Assembly (NCBI GenBank): GCA_017380435.1
Contig: JAFODZ010000052.1
Location: 1 to 48,158 of the forward strand
From: Oscillospiraceae bacterium
Lineage (GTDB): Bacteria > Bacillota > Clostridia > Oscillospirales > Oscillospiraceae
Length of the DNA: 48,158 nucleotides
Direction of reading: 5' to 3'
The notes beneath the pieces are model-generated. The model saw nothing but the letters and a program-made list of their open reading frames with translations. It did not search any database and was not told the origin of the DNA. Positions 34,459 through 42,369 of the stretch are shown one piece after another. Each line of letters opens with the position of its first letter. Position 1 is the stretch's first letter. A program made the position numbers and the translations under genes.

Positions 34459-34860
34459 TCAATGAATCGTGGGACGGTCTTGGGATACCTCTACCATCTG
34501 GGAATCCGCAAAAGAAATGGGGGGAATTGCCATGGGCGGCAAGCCTACCACACCGCACATCGCACAGGCTGTTCCTTTTGCCCGGGAGAACAGTTCTTCG
34601 TTGATTTTGATATGGATATCCCGTTTATCTTCGCCTATGAAGGCATAGATGGCTTCCATACGGACCACGATCTTGATCAGTTCCCGATCACCGGTATTTC
34701 TGACCGTCAGGGAAAATGTGCATTTACATTCCGGTTCGCGCTCACTGTAGTCCACCCGGGAATCCACCTGCGCACCGATTTCCATCGATTCCACGCCGGA
34801 AATATTGTTCACAAAATCCACACCGCGGATCACGCATTCTTTCATTGCAATTTGGGTCAT
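34459..34860 (-). CDS. SecB-like protein
   Basis: 133 residues resembling the SecB chaperone fold: a beta-rich start with FVNNISGVESMEIGAQ, a central strand pair (KCTFSLTVRNTGDREL and IKIVVRMEAIYAFIG), and the C-terminal helix and loop NEELFSRAKGTACAMCGVVG followed by LPPMAIPPISF. The G-x-P-P-x-x-x-P-P-I ending is typical of SecB. SecB keeps exported proteins unfolded for SecA in Proteobacteria; in Firmicutes such proteins are scattered and often of unknown role, some tied to toxin-antitoxin pairs. GGAGG lies 8 bases before the ATG. No toxin gene is adjacent. Confidence 0.65.
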   Translation of the reverse strand: MTQIAMKECVIRGVDFVNNISGVESMEIGAQVDSRVDYSEREPECKCTFSLTVRNTGDRELIKIVVRMEAIYAFIGEDKRDIHIKINEELFSRAKGTACAMCGVVGLPPMAIPPISFADSQMVEVSQDRPTIH

Positions 34861-34899
34861 ATGTTATCCTCCGTAACTGCTTTTTCCCGGTGCCACCTT

Positions 34900-35733
34900 T
34901 TAAAGCACAGAAAGTATATAATTTTGCTGCTTCAGCAAGTACTGCGCCCGGTCATAATCCACTTCGATGGTTTTATAGCTATACATAGATACGACCATAC
35001 GCATTCCGTCTGCCGTGTACTCCTGGCTAAGCAGATTGCCGTTTTCGTCATAGGCATATATATAGGCGCTGGGATAATCCGGATCCAGGAAGAATTTTTC
35101 CACAATGCGGCCGTTTTCAAGCTTGGCTTCATACACCGGCGTGCCGTTTGCATCCTCGCAATAAACCGCCGTCAATTCTTCGCCGTCGTATTCACAGATG
35201 ACGATGTTTTGCAAAATGCCCTCATAATACTCCCGTTTTTCCACCAGATCGCCCTTCAGATCGTAGCTGTACTGATAGCCGGTATATTCATCCTCATCAG
35301 ACATCTCATATTCGATCTTGCCGTCAGCAAAATAGGATAAGGTTGTGGAATATGTATCATACTCGATCCATTCCGTCCGGATCTTGCGCGGCATACCGTT
35401 CTCATCGGGATCTTCGTAATGCTTGGTGTAGAGATGATACCCTTCAATGCTGTACATTTTTTCCGACTTCAAATTACCTTCTTCGTCGTATTCGAAGAAC
35501 AGGCTTCCATTATCCGCCATTACAATCTCATCGATCAGATATACCGTAACCATTTCCGGTTCCGGCTCTGCATCAGGTTCGGTTGCCGGGACGGATTCTA
35601 CTTGTTCCGGAGCATCCACAAATTCTGTAATATTGGGTCCTTCAGCGGGTTCTTTCTTGCCTTCTACGATACAGCAGCAGCCGGTATTCAGCAGCAGGCA
35701 CGACAGAAGCAAAATCGCCAAAATTCGTTTCAT
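34900..35733 (-). CDS. Predicted lipoprotein with tandem YD/MORN-like beta repeats
   Basis: 277 residues. The lipobox LLNTGC (Cys ~19) is followed by an acidic Pro/Glu linker and then repeated hairpin units of ~20 residues of the form Y-D-x-x-G-N/D-L (FEYDEEGNLKSEKMY; YSYDLKGDLVEKREY; YAYDENGNLLSQEY), as in YD/RHS or MORN-like beta-sheet proteins. It is probably a surface binding protein; no catalytic motif is seen. The ATG at 35733 is chosen because GAGAGG lies 9 bases upstream, whereas the ATG at 35742 touches that site. The promoter lies at 35775-35803. Confidence 0.75.
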   Translation of the reverse strand: MKRILAILLLSCLLLNTGCCCIVEGKKEPAEGPNITEFVDAPEQVESVPATEPDAEPEPEMVTVYLIDEIVMADNGSLFFEYDEEGNLKSEKMYSIEGYHLYTKHYEDPDENGMPRKIRTEWIEYDTYSTTLSYFADGKIEYEMSDEDEYTGYQYSYDLKGDLVEKREYYEGILQNIVICEYDGEELTAVYCEDANGTPVYEAKLENGRIVEKFFLDPDYPSAYIYAYDENGNLLSQEYTADGMRMVVSMYSYKTIEVDYDRAQYLLKQQNYILSVL

Positions 35734-35774
35734 ATCATTCATCCTCTCTATGCGTATTTGTTTTCTCCATATTC

Positions 35775-35803
35775 ATTATATATACTCTGCACCCATTTGG
35801 CAA
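35775..35803 (-). promoter_or_regulatory. Sigma-A promoter of the YD-repeat lipoprotein gene
   Basis: On the minus strand: TTGCCA (35803-35798), 17-base spacer, TATAAT (35780-35775). Confidence 0.7.
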
Positions 35804-35974
35804 CTGCTTTTTCCCTGCGCCGCCCCGGACAATTCGTTTCAGTAAGAATATATTTGTCCATATTCACCAAGCAAAAAATGCCGCAGGCAGAGCCAAATGA
35901 CCGGACGGAATGCGGTACAAATCCTTAGCGAGCCTACCGCACACTTTGATAATCTCCCCATAGCGCATTCACAC

Positions 35975-36010
35975 AAGAAGATCCCAAGCCACCTGGCTTG
36001 GGATCTTCTT
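35975..36010 (-). terminator. Terminator hairpin of the nuclease-fold protein gene
   Basis: A perfect 16-bp stem AAGAAGATCCCAAGCC/GGCTTGGGATCTTCTT with a 4-base loop, 10 bases after the stop at 36021. Confidence 0.8.
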
Positions 36011-36020
36011 AGAAAACTAC

Positions 36021-39000
36021 TTAAAATGCCACATCCACATAAGCGAAGGGATGGTCTGTCAATACGCTGTGCTGATTGACATTGTTGAAGAACTCATACC
36101 GTTTAATGGTATAGCTGCCGGTACCGAAAATGTGGTCAAAGTGTCCCGAAGTGGGCACAGTGGACTTAGCGGTTCCGTTATTTTTGGCCTGTTCACTGAT
36201 TACATTATAGGATGTGGGTGTCCAACCGGATTGTGTAAAGAAAGGCAGCGAGGTATTGAAGTCGCCCGTCAGGAATATGGGCATGGTGGAATAGGTTTTC
36301 TTCAGCTCCGCCATATATGCCTTGGTCTCGTTCACACACTGCATCCGCAATTCATTTACGGCGATGGCAGTTCCGGAGCCTTTCAGGTAGGTCTTGCCGT
36401 CAGCATGCTCGGTTCTATAGGACCAGTGGGTGTTGGCCAGGACAAACTTCTTGCCGGAGTTATCCAGAGATGCAAACTGCGCCCATGTGATATTGCGCAT
36501 ATGGTAGCCATAGTTAGCCCCCAGATCCTTCCACCAGCTAAACACCTTAATGCCGCTATTCTCCACCTTGAACTTATCGGAGCGGTACAAAAGGGAAGTA
36601 TAATTGATCTTGCCTTCGTAGGTGGTCATACATCTGGAATAAGTTATGCCGTACACCTTCTGGATTTTTGTCAGATATGTATCGAGAACCTTGTTCCAGT
36701 TGGCGTCGGTTTCCTGCAGGCCCAATGCGTCCGGCTTATAGGCCACCAACGCACCGGCAAAAATCTCTGCCCGGTAGTTGGCATTCTTGTAAGAGCTGCC
36801 TGCAAAGGCATCTGCAAGCACATTGGCAGTCATTATGCGGGCTGTTGTACCGCTTGTGACGGCGCTGGAGCTTGTCAGCAGCGAGGTCTTATAATACTCA
36901 CCGTTGGAAAGAGTCAATGCCTGACCGGTGAAAACACTGTTGCAAAGATAGGCAATTGCCTTTTCAGCAGAGCAGGAGCCGCCCACATTGATACGGAATT
37001 TTCCGTTGGTTACGGTAACGGAGTATTCCATAATTCTGCCCAGAGAATCGCTGCGATTGGTATCACCCAGCAGGATCTCACAGTTGCTGACAGCTGCAGC
37101 TGTATCGGGTGCCACGGTCAGCGTCTTGCCGTATTTTGCAGAGATTTGGTTAGCCAGTTGCTTTGCATAAGTGGCATAATCCGCATTGTCTGCATCGTAA
37201 ACGATCACATACTGGTCCAGCTCGGCGGTCTTGAATTGATATCCGGTCCAGCTGACATCATTGGCCAAGGTGTATGCAATCGTCACACTCTTATTCAGGT
37301 TGCCGTCCATTCTCAGCTCCACCCGGGCAGACTTGTTGCGGATATAGCTTGCCTTGCCTGTGGCCACGACCTTGGAAAGATCAATGGAACACACCTTTGT
37401 GCCATCCAGATATACCACCGCATTGGCGCCTTCAATAGCAACCCGGAACTTGATGCCGCTGTTTTTCACCTTGGTAATCTGGGCATCGGTCAATGTATAG
37501 TAATTTTTCCAAGCCTTTGCAAGCGTCGAGCCATCCATGATCTGGATTCTGTACTTACCGTCGGAATCTGTGCCGTTCAGACGAAGGCTCAGAATTTCAC
37601 CGTTGGAGAAGGTGAACTTGTAGATCATAGAGAAATTCTTTGCCGTGGGGTAATAATCCCGAACCGTAGTGGTCACATCATCGGTGTCGTTCAGCGTCTT
37701 CAGCCAGCCGCTGTCGCCGGAGGCATGGCTGGACATAACCAGCTTACCTGCGCCTTGATGAACCAGGTTCCACTTATCTGTGGTGCTTTCTGCGAACACA
37801 GCCTTGGTAAAGGTTGCGGTGACCTCGTTGGTGCTCTCCTGGGCCACAAAGCTATAAACGCCGCTGGTATCGGGACTTACGCTCGTGCCGTTAAGCTTCA
37901 AGGTTTTATAAGCATAACCGCTGTTGGGCGTGACTGTCAGCTTGATGGTCTCGCCGCCTTCGCAGCTGGTCTTGCTGGCAGTTACCTTGCCGTTGGAAGC
38001 GGCAGGAATGGTAATCGTAATCGGCTTAATGGAATTGGTCATCTGGAACGGAATGGTCACGCTCTTATTCAGATTGCCGTCCATTCTCAGCTCCAGGGAT
38101 ACGGGCATATTCTTGACATAGCTTGCCTTGCCGGTTGCTACGATCTTGGAAAGATCGATGGAACAAACCTGTGTGCCGTCCAGATATACAACAGCATTGG
38201 ACCCTTCGATTGCAACCCGGAACTTGATGCCGCTGTTTTTCACCTTGGTGATCTGGGCGTCAGTCAGAGTATAGTAGCTCTTCCAGGCTTCTGCCAATGT
38301 TGAGCCGCTCATAGTCTGGATTCTGTACTTGCCATCGGAATCTGTGCCGTTCAAACGAAGGCTCAGAATTTCACCGTTGGAGAAAGTGAACTTGTAGATC
38401 ATGGAGAAATTCTTTGCCGTAGGATAATAGTCCCGAACGGTGGTGGTGATGTCGCTGACATTGCTCAGAGGCTTCAGCCAGCCGCTGTCGCCGGAGGTAT
38501 GGCTGGACATAACCAGCTTGCCTGCGCCCTGGTGAACCAGGTTCCACTTATCTGTGGAGCTTTCTGCAAACACAGCCTTTGTAAAGGTTGCGGCGACCTC
38601 ATTGGTGGTCTGCTGGGCCACAAAGCTATAAACGCCGCTGGTATTGGGACTTACGCTCGTGCCGTTAAGCTTCAAGGTTTTATAAGCATAACCGCTATTC
38701 GGGGTAACTTTCAAAGTAACCGTGTCGCCTACGCGGTAAGAAGTCTTGTCGGCAGTAACTTTACCGTTGGATGCGCTGGCAATGGAAACTTTGACAAGAG
38801 AACGGGCATAAGTTGCCACAACGGGCACTTTTACCACATAGCTGCTGCTTGCAGGGTTGCCATAATGCTTCAAACCCACAGACACAACCTTGTTGCTGGA
38901 GGTGACACCTTCCATGGTATAGGTGTCCAGAACTGTGCCGTTGATGCTAACAGTCAGGACATTAGCTGCGGTACGCTCAACCTTAAAGGCTGCACCGTTG

Positions 39001-39410
39001 CCGTTGATCAAACCGGTTGCTGCGGAGTCCTTGGAATCAACCCAGGTCCGGCCATCCCAGCCGGTTGCTGCGCCATCTGCGCCAAAGCGGCTATAGGCAT
39101 AGCGGACAGCGGTATCGTTGATAATACGGAAGGCATAGAATTTGCCGTTGTCCATAGTAATACGCAAAACTATGGAATAGCCGCATTTTCCGCTTTTTTC
39201 AGCGCTCTGCGCCATAGGAAGATAGTTCTTGGCCGTTACGCTAATCGCCTTGAATTCACCCGCAATATCCTTCCATTGGGAAAAGGAGCCGGTGTAGGTC
39301 ATTGTTTCCACACTCTGTGCCGTTGCGCTGGAAGTGATTGCCATTGCCACCAGCAATGACAGAGCCGTACAAAGGCAAAGTACCATAGACAGGATTTTCT
39401 TAACTCTCAT
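36021..39410 (-). CDS. Secreted modular protein with C-terminal endonuclease/exonuclease/phosphatase domain
   Basis: 1129 residues. Signal peptide to about 31 (ALSLLVAMAITSSATA). Residues ~32-205 form a jelly-roll-like module. Then two tandem ~258-residue units follow (about 208-465 and 466-723), each a bacterial repeat domain (NGKVTADKTS, NSGYAYKTLKLNGTSV) plus a beta module (DKWNLVHQGAGKLVMSSH). Next is an alpha/beta domain (YVIVYDADNADYATYAKQLA). The last ~270 residues are an EEP domain: LQETD, NTHWSYRTEH, LTGDFNTS and the final SGHFDHIFGT and LTDHPFAYVDV, covering the metal-binding and catalytic Asp/His. It could cut extracellular DNA or a phosphodiester/phospholipid. No wall anchor is seen. 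A consensus promoter lies ~160 bases upstream. Confidence 0.85.
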   Translation of the reverse strand: MRVKKILSMVLCLCTALSLLVAMAITSSATAQSVETMTYTGSFSQWKDIAGEFKAISVTAKNYLPMAQSAEKSGKCGYSIVLRITMDNGKFYAFRIINDTAVRYAYSRFGADGAATGWDGRTWVDSKDSAATGLINGNGAAFKVERTAANVLTVSINGTVLDTYTMEGVTSSNKVVSVGLKHYGNPASSSYVVKVPVVATYARSLVKVSIASASNGKVTADKTSYRVGDTVTLKVTPNSGYAYKTLKLNGTSVSPNTSGVYSFVAQQTTNEVAATFTKAVFAESSTDKWNLVHQGAGKLVMSSHTSGDSGWLKPLSNVSDITTTVRDYYPTAKNFSMIYKFTFSNGEILSLRLNGTDSDGKYRIQTMSGSTLAEAWKSYYTLTDAQITKVKNSGIKFRVAIEGSNAVVYLDGTQVCSIDLSKIVATGKASYVKNMPVSLELRMDGNLNKSVTIPFQMTNSIKPITITIPAASNGKVTASKTSCEGGETIKLTVTPNSGYAYKTLKLNGTSVSPDTSGVYSFVAQESTNEVTATFTKAVFAESTTDKWNLVHQGAGKLVMSSHASGDSGWLKTLNDTDDVTTTVRDYYPTAKNFSMIYKFTFSNGEILSLRLNGTDSDGKYRIQIMDGSTLAKAWKNYYTLTDAQITKVKNSGIKFRVAIEGANAVVYLDGTKVCSIDLSKVVATGKASYIRNKSARVELRMDGNLNKSVTIAYTLANDVSWTGYQFKTAELDQYVIVYDADNADYATYAKQLANQISAKYGKTLTVAPDTAAAVSNCEILLGDTNRSDSLGRIMEYSVTVTNGKFRINVGGSCSAEKAIAYLCNSVFTGQALTLSNGEYYKTSLLTSSSAVTSGTTARIMTANVLADAFAGSSYKNANYRAEIFAGALVAYKPDALGLQETDANWNKVLDTYLTKIQKVYGITYSRCMTTYEGKINYTSLLYRSDKFKVENSGIKVFSWWKDLGANYGYHMRNITWAQFASLDNSGKKFVLANTHWSYRTEHADGKTYLKGSGTAIAVNELRMQCVNETKAYMAELKKTYSTMPIFLTGDFNTSLPFFTQSGWTPTSYNVISEQAKNNGTAKSTVPTSGHFDHIFGTGSYTIKRYEFFNNVNQHSVLTDHPFAYVDVAF
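37241..38788. repeat. 774-bp tandem duplication inside the nuclease-fold gene
   Basis: Two units of 774 bp (258 codons), offset exactly in frame (for example 38475 matches 37701, and 38761 matches 37987). They are nearly identical over long stretches, with a few coding changes (HTSGDSGWLKPLSNVSD against HASGDSGWLKTLNDTDD). This indicates recent duplication or ongoing homogenisation. Confidence 0.85.
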
Positions 39411-39569
39411 TTCTCTACCAATCCTTTCAACTTTTTCTATTGCTCATCTCGCGCCTGCACAGGCGCTGCAATTATTTCTTACCTTTTTTTATCGCAAATC
39501 AGTTTTGAAAAAGCGGATCGATGTATCCGGTGCCGTTTTTTGTAAACTATATGCAAAGAAATCAACTTA

Positions 39570-39598
39570 ATTATATTGTTTTTTGTAATTATTGTCAA
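39570..39598 (-). promoter_or_regulatory. Perfect sigma-A promoter with long leader
   Basis: On the minus strand: TTGACA (39598-39593), 17-base spacer, TATAAT (39575-39570). It leaves a ~150-base untranslated leader before 39410. The leader contains a GC-rich palindrome GCGCCTGTGCAGGCGC near 39455-39470; no known riboswitch is recognised. Confidence 0.85.
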
Positions 39599-39657
39599 TA
39601 TGCTTTCAGAATGTATTATCAAAAAAAGTGATATTTTTATGAGTTTTATGATTGGAT

Positions 39658-39702
39658 AAAACAGGGCGCAGGCAGTTTTAGCAGCTGCCTGCGCCCTGTT
39701 TT
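39658..39702 (-). terminator. Strong terminator, likely bidirectional
   Basis: A perfect 18-bp stem (39658-39675 with 39685-39702; A-run on the left, T-run on the right) with a 9-base loop, 21 bases after the stop at 39724. Confidence 0.9.
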
Positions 39703-39723
39703 ACGGTTTCTTCAGTTTCCAAT

Positions 39724-41022
39724 TTAGATTTGTTGGGCAAGCAGATCCAGAATGCCCAAATCCCAAGCCAAACGGGATAAGACATATTTATCCCGAATAT
39801 CCTTGGACGCCATAAAGGTGGTACGGGCACAAGCCGTATCGATGCCTATTGCTGAAAAGTCCGTGGATATGCCGATGGCGGCAAGCAGCCGGGCAATCTC
39901 CTCAGCAGGCGGCAATTCTTCCTCTATGATTTTTACGATGGAATCCCAGTTTTCCGCAATGATTTGGAAGCGGGCGGGATGCTTGTCTTTGCAGTACTTG
40001 CCCTCTTTTTTCTCCAGAGCAATCATAGCTTCTGCACCTTTGCCGAGGAAATCGCGGAGAGTCCGCTCCCAGGCATTTTGATCAAATGCCATCACATAAG
40101 CGTTGGCTTTTTCATAGTTTGGTGTTTGCTGCTTCACCATTTCATATAGCCTTATAGCGTGATAAGTCGCGATTGCGCACTGAATACCGTGAAAATCCAC
40201 CGGCGTTCCAAACGCAACGCCCCGCATATCCCAAACATGGCTGAAATAATGCTCCACGCCGGAGGCCGGACGGGAAACACCGGCGTAGGCCATTGCCACG
40301 CCGCCGATCACCAGTCCCTCAAAAACCGCCTTTACGGCTTCTTTTTTCCGTTTTAAAAGGCCATCTGCGTTTTCTGCGCATTTTTTCAGCGCCTCCCGCA
40401 CAAGCTGGGCGATGTCTTCACAATAGTATTCTCCGGTGATCAAATTGGCAATCCGCCACTCGCAGATGCTCACATATTTGGCCAGCATATCGCCCAAACC
40501 GGATGCCATCATCTTGGCAGGTGCCTGACACAGCACATCCAGATCCCCGATAATCACATCGGCGCACTTGCTGGGCAGAGAGATCTTCAGACCATCTCTT
40601 GTCATAGAAGAAGTTGCCGAGGCATAGCCATCCATAGACGGCGCTGTGCCTACAATAAAATAGGGTTTGCCGGCCACATTGGCCACGATCTTTCCGATAT
40701 CATTGATGACACCGGAACCAACGCCAATAACCACATCGCAGTCTGCTTCATAATACATAACCGCTCTGCCCACACTATATTCGTCCGGCTCTAACCCTTC
40801 CTCGCTGAAAATACAGCTGGCGACCTTAACTTGACTTTCAATAATCTGCCGGACAGTTTTTCCCGCCGCCTCATAAGTATTTTGATCTGCGATCAAAAAC
40901 ACCTTTTTGGCATTGTACCGCTCCAGTAAGCCGGGAAGCTCCTGCAGCGCCCCCTCTTTTACGATCACCTCAGAGGTAAAAATGTGTGTTTTCCCACATT
41001 TGCAGTTTGTTTGAATTTCCAT
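39724..41022 (-). CDS. araM: sn-glycerol-1-phosphate dehydrogenase (AraM/EgsA-like)
   Basis: A 432-residue iron/zinc-dependent alcohol dehydrogenase-fold enzyme that makes sn-glycerol-1-phosphate from dihydroxyacetone phosphate with NAD(P)H. Marks: VFLIADQNTYEAAG, the dinucleotide loop VVIGVGSGVINDIGKI, GTAPSMDGYASATSSM, and metal ligands in GLGDMLAKY, SGVEHYFSHVWD and FHGIQCAIAT. This archaeal-type lipid precursor enzyme is known in some Firmicutes as AraM or EgsA, where it feeds glyceroglycolipids or accompanies arabinose genes; neither partner is adjacent here. Single gene with its own terminator. The ATG at 41022 is preceded by GGGGAA. Confidence 0.9.
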   Translation of the reverse strand: MEIQTNCKCGKTHIFTSEVIVKEGALQELPGLLERYNAKKVFLIADQNTYEAAGKTVRQIIESQVKVASCIFSEEGLEPDEYSVGRAVMYYEADCDVVIGVGSGVINDIGKIVANVAGKPYFIVGTAPSMDGYASATSSMTRDGLKISLPSKCADVIIGDLDVLCQAPAKMMASGLGDMLAKYVSICEWRIANLITGEYYCEDIAQLVREALKKCAENADGLLKRKKEAVKAVFEGLVIGGVAMAYAGVSRPASGVEHYFSHVWDMRGVAFGTPVDFHGIQCAIATYHAIRLYEMVKQQTPNYEKANAYVMAFDQNAWERTLRDFLGKGAEAMIALEKKEGKYCKDKHPARFQIIAENWDSIVKIIEEELPPAEEIARLLAAIGISTDFSAIGIDTACARTTFMASKDIRDKYVLSRLAWDLGILDLLAQQI

Positions 41023-41201
41023 AAATCATTCCCCAATTCCCTGTATTTGACAGTTGCCGCCAATCAATTACGGACGAAATACCGATGTGTCTTCAGTTGG
41101 AATATACCACACGGCAGCGAATAATTCAACACATCGCACCGATCCCGATATTTTGTCAGCTTCCGATCACCGCAATCCGTACGGTTGTAAAAAGCGTCGC
41201 T

Positions 41202-41918
41202 TTACTTGCGTTTATCCTGCATTTTCTTCCGATATGCCGTGGGCAGCGTATCAAATGCATCTTTAAATGCAGCCGTAAACCTGCTTTGACTTTCGTAGCC
41301 AACCGCCAGCGCGATCTGGGAAATGCTCAGATCTGTACGCACTAACAGCTCTGCCGCTTTTTCCATACGGTGCTGCTTCATATGCAAGGCAAGGGAGGTT
41401 CCATAGACCTCTTTAAAAACCTTTTTCAGTGTAGTGGGATTCATTAAAAACTGTCTCGATAAATCTTCGATGGTTATCCTGTCCGACAGATGCTGCGTCA
41501 TATGATCGTGTATTTTCTGAATAACATCCTCAGCAGAGCCGCTATAATCCACCTTCCTTTTCGGGCAGGCAATTTCCATGATCTGTTCTACAGTTTTATG
41601 GATCAAATCACAGCCTTCTGTATCGGAAACCCTGTAATACACTTCTTTGCCGTCCCGCCGGCTGGCAATCAATCCGCTCTCATGCAAGGAGCGAAGGTGG
41701 TGAGAGACAGCAGGACTGGACATATCCAGCAAGGCCGCAATGTTGATCACACATTCTTCGTGGTGGCAAAGTATCCAGAAAATCTGCAGTCTTGTCGGAT
41801 CACTCAACTGTTTGAATATGGCAGAGGTTTCTTCAAAGCCTGTGGTTTGGGCCAGTTCTGAGCGTATGCTTTGGATATTTTTTTCACCATGCTGGTGGGG
41901 TAATGTAAATTCCGTCAT
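41202..41918 (-). CDS. Fusion regulator: ArsR metal sensor plus AraC-type DNA-binding domain
   Basis: 238 residues. Residues ~25-110 are an ArsR/SmtB winged helix: IFKQLSDPTRLQIFWILCHH, ECVINIAALLDMSSPAVSHH, and the wing LIASRRDGKEVYYRV. The alpha-3 region CHHEECVIN places Cys and His where CadC-type sensors bind Zn, Cd or Pb. Residues ~150-235 are a complete AraC-type double HTH (ITIEDLSRQFLMNPTTLKKV; ISQIALAVGYESQSRFTAAF). It is divergent from the metal-export genes; the 157-base gap holds overlapping promoters and a palindrome. Metal-released control of the export operon and of itself is expected. Carrying two DNA-binding domains is unusual. Confidence 0.88.
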   Translation of the reverse strand: MTEFTLPHQHGEKNIQSIRSELAQTTGFEETSAIFKQLSDPTRLQIFWILCHHEECVINIAALLDMSSPAVSHHLRSLHESGLIASRRDGKEVYYRVSDTEGCDLIHKTVEQIMEIACPKRKVDYSGSAEDVIQKIHDHMTQHLSDRITIEDLSRQFLMNPTTLKKVFKEVYGTSLALHMKQHRMEKAAELLVRTDLSISQIALAVGYESQSRFTAAFKDAFDTLPTAYRKKMQDKRK

Positions 41919-41985
41919 ATTTTTCTCCTAATTGTGCTGTTTGGAAATCTATTTCGCCCGTTTGGTACGCATTGCTCCGAGCGCA

Positions 41986-42014
41986 TTGACTTTTGGTCGT
42001 TTTGATCATATCAT
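41986..42014 (+). promoter_or_regulatory. Promoter of the metal export operon
   Basis: -35 TTGACT (41986-41991), 17-base spacer, -10 TATCAT (42009-42014). Confidence 0.7.
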
Positions 42015-42033
42015 AAACAGGACGATTAAACAA
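42005..42033 (-). promoter_or_regulatory. Divergent promoter of the ArsR-AraC regulator gene
   Basis: On the minus strand: TTGTTT (42033-42028), 17-base spacer, TATGAT (42010-42005). Its -10 overlaps that of the forward promoter. Confidence 0.6.
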
Positions 42034-42044
42034 GCGCTTAATCG
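42023..42044. promoter_or_regulatory. Candidate ArsR-type operator
   Basis: Palindrome CGATTAA-8-TTAATCG. It covers the region just after the forward -10 and the -35 of the divergent promoter, so one bound protein could block both. The AT-rich arms fit CadC/SmtB-type operators. Confidence 0.6.
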
Positions 42045-42075
42045 AGATATTATGTGACAGGAAAGGTGTTTTACG

Positions 42076-42294
42076 ATGAAAAAAATATATAAAATCGAAG
42101 TTGACTGCGCAAACTGCGCCAATCTGATGGAAGATGCCACCAAGAAGGTTGCAGGTGTTGTCTCCGCCACCGTGAACTTTATGACCCAAAAGATGACCGT
42201 TGAATTTGAAGACGGGCAGGATGCAAAGGCTGTTATGAAAAATGTACTGAAGGCTTGCAGAAAAATCGAACCCGACTGCGAAATTGAACTGTAA
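42076..42294 (+). CDS. Heavy-metal-associated (HMA) domain protein
   Basis: A 72-residue ferredoxin-like metal-binding protein with C-A-N-C (residues 11-14, in VDCANCANLMED) in place of M-x-C-x-x-C, followed by VAGVVSATVNFMTQKMTVEF. In zinc/cadmium P-type ATPases this form of HMA domain sits at the N-terminus. Here it is a separate gene 75 bases before the ATPase, which itself lacks an HMA domain, so it probably delivers or senses metal for it. Confidence 0.88.
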   Translation: MKKIYKIEVDCANCANLMEDATKKVAGVVSATVNFMTQKMTVEFEDGQDAKAVMKNVLKACRKIEPDCEIEL

Positions 42295-42369
42295 CGCCAT
42301 TATACTTCCCCAAAAGATCTATCCATCCCGGCACACAAACGGGATGAAATCAAACAGGAGAAAAAGGCT

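Noticed and set aside
39411-39569. Cyclic di-GMP or other riboswitch in the long leader of the nuclease-fold gene
   Set aside because: Only one short GC palindrome is seen, and the conserved core bases of known classes are absent.
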